Below are positions 44,587 through 54,386 of a stretch of DNA of 54,386 bases, one piece after another. Position numbers and translations under genes: made by a program. Origin of the DNA: Hydrogenobacter sp. (GTDB lineage Bacteria; Aquificota; Aquificia; Aquificales; Aquificaceae); contig JAGDVY010000010.1 in assembly GCA_023255875.1 (NCBI GenBank), forward strand, positions 1 through 54,386, read 5' to 3'. Every line of letters starts with the position of its first letter. Positions within the stretch are counted from its first letter, which is position 1. A model generated the notes under the pieces. It did no database searches, was not told the DNA's origin, and was given only the letters and a program-made list of their open reading frames with translations.

Positions 44587-45096
44587 TTATACTCTCTCTT
44601 TTTGTAGCTTAGCGTACTTGTCAAGAGCCAAACGCCTTTTTAAACCGCTGACTCTGTCTATAAAGGTTATACCATTAAGATGGTCCATCTCGTGCTGAAA
44701 CACTACAGCTGGAAATCCATCAAACTCGTATATTTTCTCCTCTCCTGTAAGGTCCAAAGCCTTTACCTTAACTTTGCTGTACCTGCTTACTTCTACCACC
44801 AATCCCGGAAAAGATAGGCAACCTTCTCTGTATTTGATCTGCCCCTCTGCGGACAGCACCTCTGGATTTATAAGCACCGCCTTTATTGGTGGGCTTCCCT
44901 CCTTTTTTGATGTGTCTATGACCATCACACTCAGCTCTACGCCTATCTGGTTAGCAGCAAGACCAACACCTTCTGCATGGTACATGGTATCAAACATATC
45001 CCTTACAAGCTCGCGCACTTCTCTGTCTATCACATCCACCTTTTTTGTGGGTGTCTTTAGGACTGGATGTGGGAACTTTAGTATCTCTCTTATCAT
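44587..45096 (-). CDS. def: Peptide deformylase
   Basis: A 169-aa iron or zinc hydrolase that removes the formyl group from nascent proteins. All three motifs are present: GVGLAANQIG, EGCLSFPG and QHEMDHLNGITFIDR. Length is normal. It is in an operon-like row with the SpoVG-like gene and tRNA-Arg. Confidence 0.97.
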   Translation of the reverse strand: MIREILKFPHPVLKTPTKKVDVIDREVRELVRDMFDTMYHAEGVGLAANQIGVELSVMVIDTSKKEGSPPIKAVLINPEVLSAEGQIKYREGCLSFPGLVVEVSRYSKVKVKALDLTGEEKIYEFDGFPAVVFQHEMDHLNGITFIDRVSGLKRRLALDKYAKLQKERV

Positions 45097-45136
45097 AGGA
45101 TAAAATAAATATGCCTTTTTTGTTGGCTTTCAAGTG

Positions 45137-48196
<3,060 letters not shown>

Positions 48197-48203
48197 GTGA
48201 AAG

Positions 48204-48228
48204 ATTATAGCACAACTTTTGGTATAAT
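48204..48228. promoter_or_regulatory. Back-to-back leaderless promoters of atpG (minus) and lysS (plus)
   Basis: The 40-bp space between the two start codons holds TGCTATAAT on the minus strand (-10 at 48209-48204, 7 nt before the atpG ATG) and TGGTATAAT on the plus strand (-10 at 48223-48228, 8 nt before the lysS ATG). Both are extended -10 boxes. The -10 boxes point away from each other and are only 13 bp apart, so the two polymerases cannot both be bound. Confidence 0.65.
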
Positions 48229-48236
48229 GCTAAAAA

Positions 48237-49931
48237 ATGGAGCAAGAAAGACTCAAAAAACTTGAAAGGATAGAAGAACCTTACCCACACAAGTTTGAGG
48301 TAAGCCATTTTATAGGTGAAATAAGACAGATGTTTGAAAAAGACCCTACAGGAGAAGAGGTAAGCGTAAGGGGCATTGTCAAGAGAGTATCTAAGATAGA
48401 AGATGGGTTTTTGGTAAGGCTTAGTGATGAGGAAGGATTGGAGATACTTGCTATAACGGAGCATTCTCTAAAGCAGGGTGAGATTTATAATCTCAAGGGA
48501 AAGCTCGTAAGGCATGAGGGCAAGCTCACCCTTGAGTCTGCTGAGCCATCAGATAGTCCCACAACCACAATAAAAGACATAAAGAGCACGTACGATTTTG
48601 ATCCTAACTTCTATCAGGTATCTGTGGCAGGGAGGTTAGTTTCTCTCAGAAGTATGGGAAAAGCCATATTTGGACACCTTCAGGATGCCACAGGAAGGAT
48701 ACAGATATACATAAAAAAGGACATAGTGGGAGATGATAAGTTTCAGGCTTTTGATGATCTTTTTGATGTGGGGGACATAGTGGGAGTAAAGGGTAAGCTC
48801 TTTAGAACCAACACGGGAGAGCTAACTGTTGAAGTCAATGATTTTAAGATGTTAGCAAAGAGCCTAAGACCCCTTCCAGAAAAGTGGCACGGACTCAAAG
48901 ACGTGGAAGTAAGATACAGACAGAGGTATTTGGACCTTATATCCAACGAAAGGGCGCGCAAAATAACCATTCTCAGAAGTAGACTCATTTCGGAGATAAG
49001 AAGATTTCTTGATGAGAGGGGCTTTATAGAAGTAGAAACACCCATCTTGCAACCTGTAGCATCTGGAGCTAATGCCAAACCCTTCATCACTTACCACAAC
49101 TACCTTGAACAAAATCTTTACCTGAGGATAGCACCAGAGCTTTATCTAAAAAGGTTAATAGTGGGAGGCTTCAACAGGGTTTATGAGCTTGGCAAAAACT
49201 TTAGAAATGAGGGAGTGGATACCACACACAACCCAGAATTTACCATGCTTGAGTTTTATTGCGCTTACTGGGACTACAAGGACCTTATTAAATTCACAGA
49301 AGAGCTTTTTTCTCACCTTCTTAATAAGCTTTTGGGTACTCTCAAGATAACCTATCAAGGCATTACCCTTGACTTTACACCACCTTACAAGGTAGTTAGA
49401 TACTTTGACCTACTTAAAGAGAAGACAGGAAAGGACAAGGAGTTTTTCCTCAGGGACCTTGAGGGTCTTAGAAAGCTGGCTATAGAAATAGGTGTGCCAA
49501 AGGCAGAAACACTTACACATGCAAAGCTCATTGACAAAGTGTTTGATCTTCTTGTGGAAGATGAGCTCACAGGTCCTGTTTTTGTTATAGACTTTCCTAA
49601 GATACTCTCTCCTTTGGCAAAAACCCACAGAGAAGACAAAGATCTTGTGGAGAGGTTTGAGCTCTTTGTGGCAGGCAAGGAGATAGCCAACGCTTACACA
49701 GAGCTCAACGACCCCATAGAGCAAAGAAATAGGTTCTTGGAACAGCTAAAGGAGAAAGAGATGGGAGATGAGGAAGCCATGCAGATGGACGAAGACTTTA
49801 TTATTGCCTTGGAACATGGCATGCCCCCCACCGCAGGAGAAGGCATAGGTATAGATAGATTGGTCATGCTACTGGCAGATGTGGATTCTATAAGAGAAGT
49901 TATTCTCTTCCCTGCCCTAAGACAGCGATAA
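48237..49931 (+). CDS. lysS: Lysyl-tRNA synthetase, class II, with an extra OB fold
   Basis: A 564-aa class II synthetase that charges tRNA-Lys. Motif 2 is in YELGKNFRNEGVDTTHNPEF and motif 3 is GIGIDRLVMLLAD. Typical bacterial LysRS is about 490-510 aa with one N-terminal OB fold. Here residues 42-104 (VSVRGIVKRVSKIEDGFLV... then GEIYNLKGKLVRHEGKLTLE) form one OB-like unit, and residues 127-208 (QVSVAGRLVSLRSMGKAIFG) form the standard one. The extra unit sits between the N-terminal helix (YPHKFEVSHFIGEIR) and the usual domain. The 3' end overlaps ridA convergently by 32 bp. Confidence 0.96.
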   Translation: MEQERLKKLERIEEPYPHKFEVSHFIGEIRQMFEKDPTGEEVSVRGIVKRVSKIEDGFLVRLSDEEGLEILAITEHSLKQGEIYNLKGKLVRHEGKLTLESAEPSDSPTTTIKDIKSTYDFDPNFYQVSVAGRLVSLRSMGKAIFGHLQDATGRIQIYIKKDIVGDDKFQAFDDLFDVGDIVGVKGKLFRTNTGELTVEVNDFKMLAKSLRPLPEKWHGLKDVEVRYRQRYLDLISNERARKITILRSRLISEIRRFLDERGFIEVETPILQPVASGANAKPFITYHNYLEQNLYLRIAPELYLKRLIVGGFNRVYELGKNFRNEGVDTTHNPEFTMLEFYCAYWDYKDLIKFTEELFSHLLNKLLGTLKITYQGITLDFTPPYKVVRYFDLLKEKTGKDKEFFLRDLEGLRKLAIEIGVPKAETLTHAKLIDKVFDLLVEDELTGPVFVIDFPKILSPLAKTHREDKDLVERFELFVAGKEIANAYTELNDPIEQRNRFLEQLKEKEMGDEEAMQMDEDFIIALEHGMPPTAGEGIGIDRLVMLLADVDSIREVILFPALRQR

Positions 49932-50304
49932 TGTCCACCTCCACATAAGCGCCCATAGGAAGGTTGCTGACACCCACGGTAGTCCTTGCTGGTTTTACCT
50001 CAACATCTTTGAAAAAGTCCTCATACAGAGCGTTCAGATGTGGAAAAAGGGAAAGGTCCGTTATGTAGATATTCACCTTGACAATGCTCTTTCTGTCCGC
50101 ACCAGCGCTTCTTAGTATGGCATCTATGTTAGTAAATATCTGCTTTACCTGTTCTTCAAAGGTCTCTTTAATCTTGCCTGTCTTTGGGTCTATACCAATC
50201 TGTCCCGATACAAAGAGTAAATCACCGTAGATTACAGCTTGTGAGTATGGACCCACAGGCTTGGGCGCTTCCTCTGTGTGTATGCGCTCTATTTTCCCAC
50301 CCAT
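49900..50304 (-). CDS. ridA: RidA-family enamine/imine deaminase
   Basis: A 134-aa member of the YjgF/YER057c/UK114 family that hydrolyses reactive enamines such as 2-aminoacrylate. Conserved elements are APKPVGPYSQAV, LLFVSGQIGIDP, the substrate-binding Arg in PARTTVGVSNLP and the final AYVEVDIIAV. A TATAAT lies 16 nt before the start, with no Shine-Dalgarno in the short leader. The last 32 bp are shared with the lysS 3' end on the other strand. Confidence 0.94.
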   Translation of the reverse strand: MGGKIERIHTEEAPKPVGPYSQAVIYGDLLFVSGQIGIDPKTGKIKETFEEQVKQIFTNIDAILRSAGADRKSIVKVNIYITDLSLFPHLNALYEDFFKDVEVKPARTTVGVSNLPMGAYVEVDIIAVLGQGRE

Positions 50305-50488
50305 GATGAAGGATTAATTAATTATACACGGAGTGAGAAATAAGTTAAATGCCAAAACCTTTTTTTCTCTAAAGAAGCTATATCCTAAAGCATAAGTATG
50401 CAAAGGAGTTATTTGGATATCGGAGACTTTTGGTTTTCTTCCTACCTTAGTTTTTCTCTGCGTATCTATACAATTATAATGCATACCT

Positions 50489-50494
50489 TATAAT
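50489..50494 (+). promoter_or_regulatory. -10 box giving a leaderless murC mRNA
   Basis: TATAAT at 50489-50494 ends 8 nt before the murC ATG (50503). A second TATAAT at 50475-50480 could give a start about 14 nt further upstream. No Shine-Dalgarno is present. Confidence 0.6.
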
Positions 50495-50502
50495 TTTATT
50501 GA

Positions 50503-51861
50503 ATGTTCAGAGAGAGAATAAAAAAGTTCCATTTTGTAGGTATAGGTGGTATAGGTATGAGTGGCATAGCCCAGATCCTTTTGGAGATGGGCTATGAAGT
50601 GTCTGGCTCAGACATAAGGGAAAACAAAAACATAGAGCTACTAAGAAGGAAAGGTGCAAAGGTCTTTATAGGACATAGGGAAGAGAATTTAAGACAGGTG
50701 GATGTTGTAGTCTACTCTTCTGCCATACCCGAAAACAACCCGGAAATAATCCAAGCTAAAAAGATGGGGCTACCTGTCATCTCAAGGGGGGATATGTTGG
50801 CGGAACTCTTTAGACTAAAGGAAGGTATAGCGGTTTGTGGCTCACACGGTAAGACCACCACCACCTCTATGATAGCTCATGTGGTGTATGAGGCAGGTTA
50901 TGATCCTACTGTGATAGTGGGGGGTGTGCTTCAGAAGTTTGGCAGTAATGCACGATTTGGCAAAGACCAACTTATAATATCAGAGGCGGACGAAAGTGAT
51001 GGCTCTTTCCTTAAGCTAATACCCACTGTTGCTGTGATCACCAACATAGACAAAGAGCATTTGGGATATTACAAAGATATTGAGGACATAAAAAATGCCT
51101 TTCTTAGGTTTGCCAACAGTGTGCCTTTCTATGGCTTTTGTGTGATGAATGCAGATGACGAAAACTCAAGGGAAGTCATGAAGAAGGCAAAGGGACCACT
51201 TATAACCTTTGGCATAGAAAACTCTGCAGATGTTATGGCAAAGAACCTAAGCCTGCAGTCTGGATATTATAGCTTTGACCTCTTTTATCAGGGCAAACCC
51301 TTAGAAAGAATACAGCTCTCTGTTGCTGGAAAACACAATGTTTATAACGCTCTTGCGTGTATAGCGGTAAGTCTTAAGATGGACATAAGTGTGGATACCA
51401 TAAAGAGAGCCTTGGAGAACTTCAGGAATGCGGAAAGAAGACTGGAGCTAAAGGGCTACTTCAATGGTGCACCTGTGTATGACGATTATGGGCATCACCC
51501 TACAGAGATAAAAGCAGTTATAAGAGCTCTCAGGGAGATGTATCCACAAAAAAGACTACTGCTCATCTTCCAACCTCACAGGTACTCAAGGACATACTAT
51601 CTTTTTGATGAGTTTGTGGAAGTTTTAAGGCTTGCTGATGTGTGCTTTCTAACGGAAATATACCCAGCAGGTGAGGATAACCTTTATGGTGTTTCTGGCA
51701 GAGACTTGGCAGAAAAGGCAGGGTGTGAATTTTTTGAAGACAAGGAGAAACTTTTCTCCACCTTAGTGAGCTCTGTAAAGGACACAGACGTTGTGGTCTT
51801 TATGGGTGCTGGGAGCATTTCCCGCTGGTGTGAGGAGTTCTATGAAAGGTATATCAGGTAG
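50503..51861 (+). CDS. murC: UDP-N-acetylmuramate--L-alanine ligase
   Basis: A 452-aa Mur ligase that adds L-Ala to UDP-MurNAc, the first amino acid of the peptidoglycan stem. The N-terminal UDP-binding loop is FVGIGGIGMSGIAQ, the ATP P-loop is GSHGKTTTTSM and the Mur signatures SEADESDGSF, TNIDKEH and YGHHPTEI are present. Length is normal. murG or murB are not adjacent, and recJ follows with a 20-nt overlap. Confidence 0.97.
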   Translation: MFRERIKKFHFVGIGGIGMSGIAQILLEMGYEVSGSDIRENKNIELLRRKGAKVFIGHREENLRQVDVVVYSSAIPENNPEIIQAKKMGLPVISRGDMLAELFRLKEGIAVCGSHGKTTTTSMIAHVVYEAGYDPTVIVGGVLQKFGSNARFGKDQLIISEADESDGSFLKLIPTVAVITNIDKEHLGYYKDIEDIKNAFLRFANSVPFYGFCVMNADDENSREVMKKAKGPLITFGIENSADVMAKNLSLQSGYYSFDLFYQGKPLERIQLSVAGKHNVYNALACIAVSLKMDISVDTIKRALENFRNAERRLELKGYFNGAPVYDDYGHHPTEIKAVIRALREMYPQKRLLLIFQPHRYSRTYYLFDEFVEVLRLADVCFLTEIYPAGEDNLYGVSGRDLAEKAGCEFFEDKEKLFSTLVSSVKDTDVVVFMGAGSISRWCEEFYERYIR

Positions 51862-53494
51862 AAATTGGTTTCTCTTAAGCGAGATTATAGAGCCTCAAAA
51901 GGAACTAAAAGAGAAGTATGGACCTCTGATAGCACAACTGCTTGCCAACAGAAATGTGGATGACAGAGTGTTGGACACAAGACTAAAGAACCTGCTACCC
52001 TACCACCTTATTCCTAACATAGAACATGCGGTAGAAAGGATCATTAAGAGCATAAAAAAGGGAGAGAGGATCATCATATACGGGGACTACGATGTGGATG
52101 GCATAACTGGAAGCGCACTGCTTTACGATTTTTTAAAAAAGGCTGGTGCAAGGGTTTGTTGCACCCTTCCCACAAGACAGACGGGCTATGGTCTCAGAAA
52201 GGATCTTGTGGATACTTTTGCCAAATACGCTCAATTGCTCATAACAGTTGATAACGGCACTACCGCCATAGAAGAGCTAAAGGGCTCACCAATAGAAACT
52301 GTTATTATAGACCATCACAATCCCCACGAAGAGCTCCCCCATGCACTGATAGTCAATCCAAAGATAGATGAGCTGACTCCTAACGAACTCAAAGAGATAT
52401 CCTCTGTGGCTCTCTGCTTTTACTTGGTTGCACGACTGAACAAAGAGCTTAATGTAGATATAGATGTAAGGGACTATCTATACCTTACCGCTATAGGGAC
52501 TCTTGCGGATGTGATGCCTCTTAATCCTCTGAATCGCATACTTGTATCCAACGGTATAAGGATGCTCAACTACATACTGGCGGGTGGAGAGACTACGGCT
52601 TACGGTATAAAGGTGCTTTTGGAAGGCATAGGCATAAAGGGTGAGATTACCTCAAAGGACATTGCCTTTTCCATAGCACCAAGACTTAACGCGCCGGGCA
52701 GGGTCTCTAATCCTAGAATAGCTATGAACTTGCTACTTTCAAAGGATATAAACACCGCAAGGATGTGGTTTAAAAAGGTAGAAGAAGCCAATCAGCAGAG
52801 AAAGTACATATCTGACAAAGCCTTTGAGAAGGCCATTTATGAAGCATCTTTGCAAAAGGAGAGGAGCTTTTTGGTGGTGCGTATGGGTGAGTGGGCAAGC
52901 GGTGTGGCTGGTATAGTTGCTGGTAGGCTTTCAAGCCTTCTCTCAAAACCTTCTGCTGTCTTTTCTGTAGGCAAAGAGTTGGCAACCGCTTCTGTAAGGG
53001 GTGTGGAAGGTATAAATGTTTATGAAGGTCTAAAGAAACTATCCCACATGTACATAAAGTGGGGTGGGCACACAAGCGCTGCGGGCATCACCATCAGAAA
53101 AGATCACATGCAAACTTTTGAAACATTGGTGGAACAGGTATTCTCCCAGATGGAAAGAGAGGAGCCAAGACTGTACATAGATGCACCTTTGGATCCCGCA
53201 CGCGTAGATGAAAGGGTAATAACCGCTTTGAAAAGCTTAGAACCTTATGGAGAAGGCTTTCCACAACCCATCTTTGTGTCTCCACCCTTAAGGATAGAAA
53301 GGGTAGAGACCATTAATGGAAGATACATTTTAAGAACACAGCACAACATAACCTTTGTCAGTTATGATACTACGCTGAAAAATAAGTGGGAAGAACTTGT
53401 GGGCTCTGTAAGAAGGATTGCCTATAGCATAGATACAAAAAAGGGCAAGCTTTTCCACCTTGTGGATGTGGAGGAACTAAATGGCTCTGGGTAA
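51842..53494 (+). CDS. recJ: Single-stranded-DNA exonuclease RecJ
   Basis: About 550 aa from the ATG at 51842. This start is chosen over a GTG at 51791 because AGGAG lies 4-5 nt upstream and the overlap with murC is smaller. It is a DHH-family 5'-to-3' exonuclease for recombination and mismatch repair. Motifs are YGDYDVDGITG (motif I), VDNGTTA, DHHNPHEELP (the DHH) and, in DHHA1, WGGHTSAAGITI. The C-terminal OB domain is present. Its stop overlaps the next gene by 14 nt. Confidence 0.94.
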   Translation: MKGISGRNWFLLSEIIEPQKELKEKYGPLIAQLLANRNVDDRVLDTRLKNLLPYHLIPNIEHAVERIIKSIKKGERIIIYGDYDVDGITGSALLYDFLKKAGARVCCTLPTRQTGYGLRKDLVDTFAKYAQLLITVDNGTTAIEELKGSPIETVIIDHHNPHEELPHALIVNPKIDELTPNELKEISSVALCFYLVARLNKELNVDIDVRDYLYLTAIGTLADVMPLNPLNRILVSNGIRMLNYILAGGETTAYGIKVLLEGIGIKGEITSKDIAFSIAPRLNAPGRVSNPRIAMNLLLSKDINTARMWFKKVEEANQQRKYISDKAFEKAIYEASLQKERSFLVVRMGEWASGVAGIVAGRLSSLLSKPSAVFSVGKELATASVRGVEGINVYEGLKKLSHMYIKWGGHTSAAGITIRKDHMQTFETLVEQVFSQMEREEPRLYIDAPLDPARVDERVITALKSLEPYGEGFPQPIFVSPPLRIERVETINGRYILRTQHNITFVSYDTTLKNKWEELVGSVRRIAYSIDTKKGKLFHLVDVEELNGSG

Positions 53495-53954
53495 AAGTCA
53501 CGATATGCTAAACATGCTACTTCTGCCTGTACCTCTATACTTCATACCCAAGGAGTTTTACCTGCCTTTCACTTTAGGCTACATAATAGGCACTTTCTTT
53601 TTATCACCTGACCTTGATCTTAGGCACTCCAAACCTTCAAAGAGGTGGGGATACCTCAGAGCTCTGTGGATACCATACCAAAAAAAGTCCAAACACAGGG
53701 GTATAAGCCACATACCCATTTTGGGAACAATAATTAGGCTTTTTTACCTAAACGTCATTGTTTTCATCTTGTACTTTGTGATTTTAGGCATTCTAACTCA
53801 GATAAACCTTGATAAAGTCATTCTTTCTTTTGATTTGGTGGAGTTTTTAGAAAAATTAGCCAGCAGTCCCGCAAGTTTTTACTTCCTTTTGGGACTCTTT
53901 ATTTCTGAGATGCTTCATGTGCTCTTAGATGTAGTATTTAGTCTTCGTGATTAA
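53481..53954 (+). CDS. DUF2227-like membrane protein with putative metal-binding site
   Basis: A 157-aa protein with three or four TM segments and a conserved polar patch: H7-D8, SPDLDLRHSKPSKRWG (about 42-57), IPYQKKSKHRGISH (68-81) and EMLHVLLD near the end. The His/Asp set resembles metal-dependent membrane hydrolases of the DUF457/YdjM and DUF2227 type, for which no activity is established. It is translationally coupled to recJ by a 14-nt overlap, hinting at a DNA-damage or lipid-related role that cannot be proved here. Confidence 0.75.
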   Translation: MALGKSHDMLNMLLLPVPLYFIPKEFYLPFTLGYIIGTFFLSPDLDLRHSKPSKRWGYLRALWIPYQKKSKHRGISHIPILGTIIRLFYLNVIVFILYFVILGILTQINLDKVILSFDLVEFLEKLASSPASFYFLLGLFISEMLHVLLDVVFSLRD

Positions 53955-54323
53955 TCTCAAAATCTCTTAGCAAATACGCTTATATATGCTAAATTCTTCT
54001 CCGCCTTTATTGTAATTGAAGGGTTAGCCTCTATCCTCTTCAGTGAAGTGAAAAGCATTCCCTAAGACAAAGGTATCAATGAAGCGTCATCTATAATATA
54101 GGATAGAGCTTTTAATCTGAGTTGCATTTTACGAGCTCTCTATTTAGCTTCTTTATCAGGGGCTTTAGCTTAGTCTCTGCCTACTCTTTGTCTATGAAAA
54201 TTTACAACACATTAGCGCATGCCAATAGGTGCTGTGAAAAGCTGAAAAATCAAGAAGTTTTAGAGGGGTAAGTAGTGGATAGGTTTTCATCTTATAATAA
54301 TTATTGAAAATAGGGTGGGAGGT
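53955..54323. other. Intergenic region with decayed coding-like traces
   Basis: This 369-bp gap has no intact gene. On the minus strand, coding-like runs (KPLIKKLNRELVKCNSD, then after a frame change LKALSYIIDDASLIPLS and FTSLKRIEANPSITIKAE) are interrupted by stops. This could be an old pseudogene of unidentified family. A TATAAT at 54293-54298 may serve the gene that starts at 54324. No RNA gene or repeat array was recognised. Confidence 0.3.
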
Positions 54324-54386
54324 GTGACTATCTATATAGGTAGTAGTCCAAACCAAAGTGAGGAGCTGGTGGTAGATATTAAATAT
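54324..54386 (+). CDS. 5' end of a truncated gene (window edge)
   Basis: A GTG at 54324 preceded by a strong GGGAGGT opens a frame that runs to the window end (21 codons). The N-terminus MTIYIGSSPNQSEELVVDI resembles the start of HerA/DUF853-like ATPases, where a similar lead precedes the P-loop domain, but so few residues make this a guess. TATAAT at 54293-54298 is a likely -10 box. Confidence 0.5.
   Translation, partial: MTIYIGSSPNQSEELVVDIKY

Noticed and set aside
50398-50494. Short plus-strand frame of about 31 codons upstream of murC
   Set aside because: It follows an AT-rich region, ends inside the murC -10 box, and shows no recognisable domain; likely chance.

Overview
The window is a gene-dense (about 95% coding), moderate-GC bacterial chromosome segment. 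It most likely comes from a hyperthermophilic member of Aquificaceae (Hydrogenobacter/Thermocrinis/Aquifex type). The evidence is a full-length reverse gyrase, very short intergenic spaces, operons of functionally unrelated genes, atp and nuo subunit genes split into small groups, and protein sequences rich in Lys, Glu and Ile. Assignment below family is inference. There is no CRISPR array, prophage or intact insertion sequence. Mobile DNA is limited to two decayed remnants of about 220-260 bp.

Layout. 1-5.5 kb: a GNAT acetyltransferase, TldD, an Nfu-type Fe-S protein, RimM, a PyrK-like flavoprotein, TrmD and a tyrosine recombinase. 5.5-12.4 kb: a minus-strand operon of a DUF1232 protein, a lone DppB-type permease, and a TolC / membrane-fusion / CzcA-type metal efflux set ending in a small exported protein. 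12.4-16.1 kb: a decayed element, then argS with two SPOR-domain envelope genes. 16.1-33.3 kb: one long minus-strand block, read from right to left: dnaG, nuoE, nuoF, a small exported Cys-rich protein, a uracil-DNA glycosylase, ahcY, an isochorismatase-like hydrolase, prmA, an M23 peptidase, mglB, mglA, a DUF4388-like/zinc-ribbon/HEAT protein, pilT, pilC, tilS, ftsH, leuC and a Mut7-C protein. 33.3-40.3 kb: a sugar-nucleotide epimerase, dxs, a 4-TM protein, reverse gyrase and a four-cysteine mini-protein. 40.3-48.2 kb: a second decayed element, rpmI, tRNA-Pro(GGG), an HU-family gene, rpsA, rtcB, tRNA-Arg(CCG), a SpoVG-like gene, def, rph, atpD and atpG. 48.2-54.4 kb: lysS, ridA, murC, recJ, a DUF2227-like membrane protein, a decayed stretch and the start of a truncated gene.

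The strongest candidate for an under-described system is the mglB-mglA-(DUF4388-like/Zn-ribbon/HEAT)-pilT-pilC cluster at 20.7-25.3 kb. It places an MglAB polarity switch and a probable new effector in the same transcription unit as the type IV pilus retraction ATPase and the inner-membrane platform protein. A second, window-wide signal is that many genes without a Shine-Dalgarno sequence have a TATAAT-like -10 box ending 7-9 nt before the start codon. This implies leaderless mRNAs (murC, lysS, atpG, argS, the DUF1232 gene, the PyrK-like gene, rtcB and probably reverse gyrase and the epimerase). Genes with an AGGAGG motif are mostly internal to operons.

Other oddities are a family-4 uracil-DNA glycosylase lacking two of four Fe-S ligands, a PyrK-like protein with an eroded NAD-binding loop, a LysRS with two OB folds, a tRNA that begins at the base after a stop codon, and convergent genes that overlap or abut with no room for terminators.
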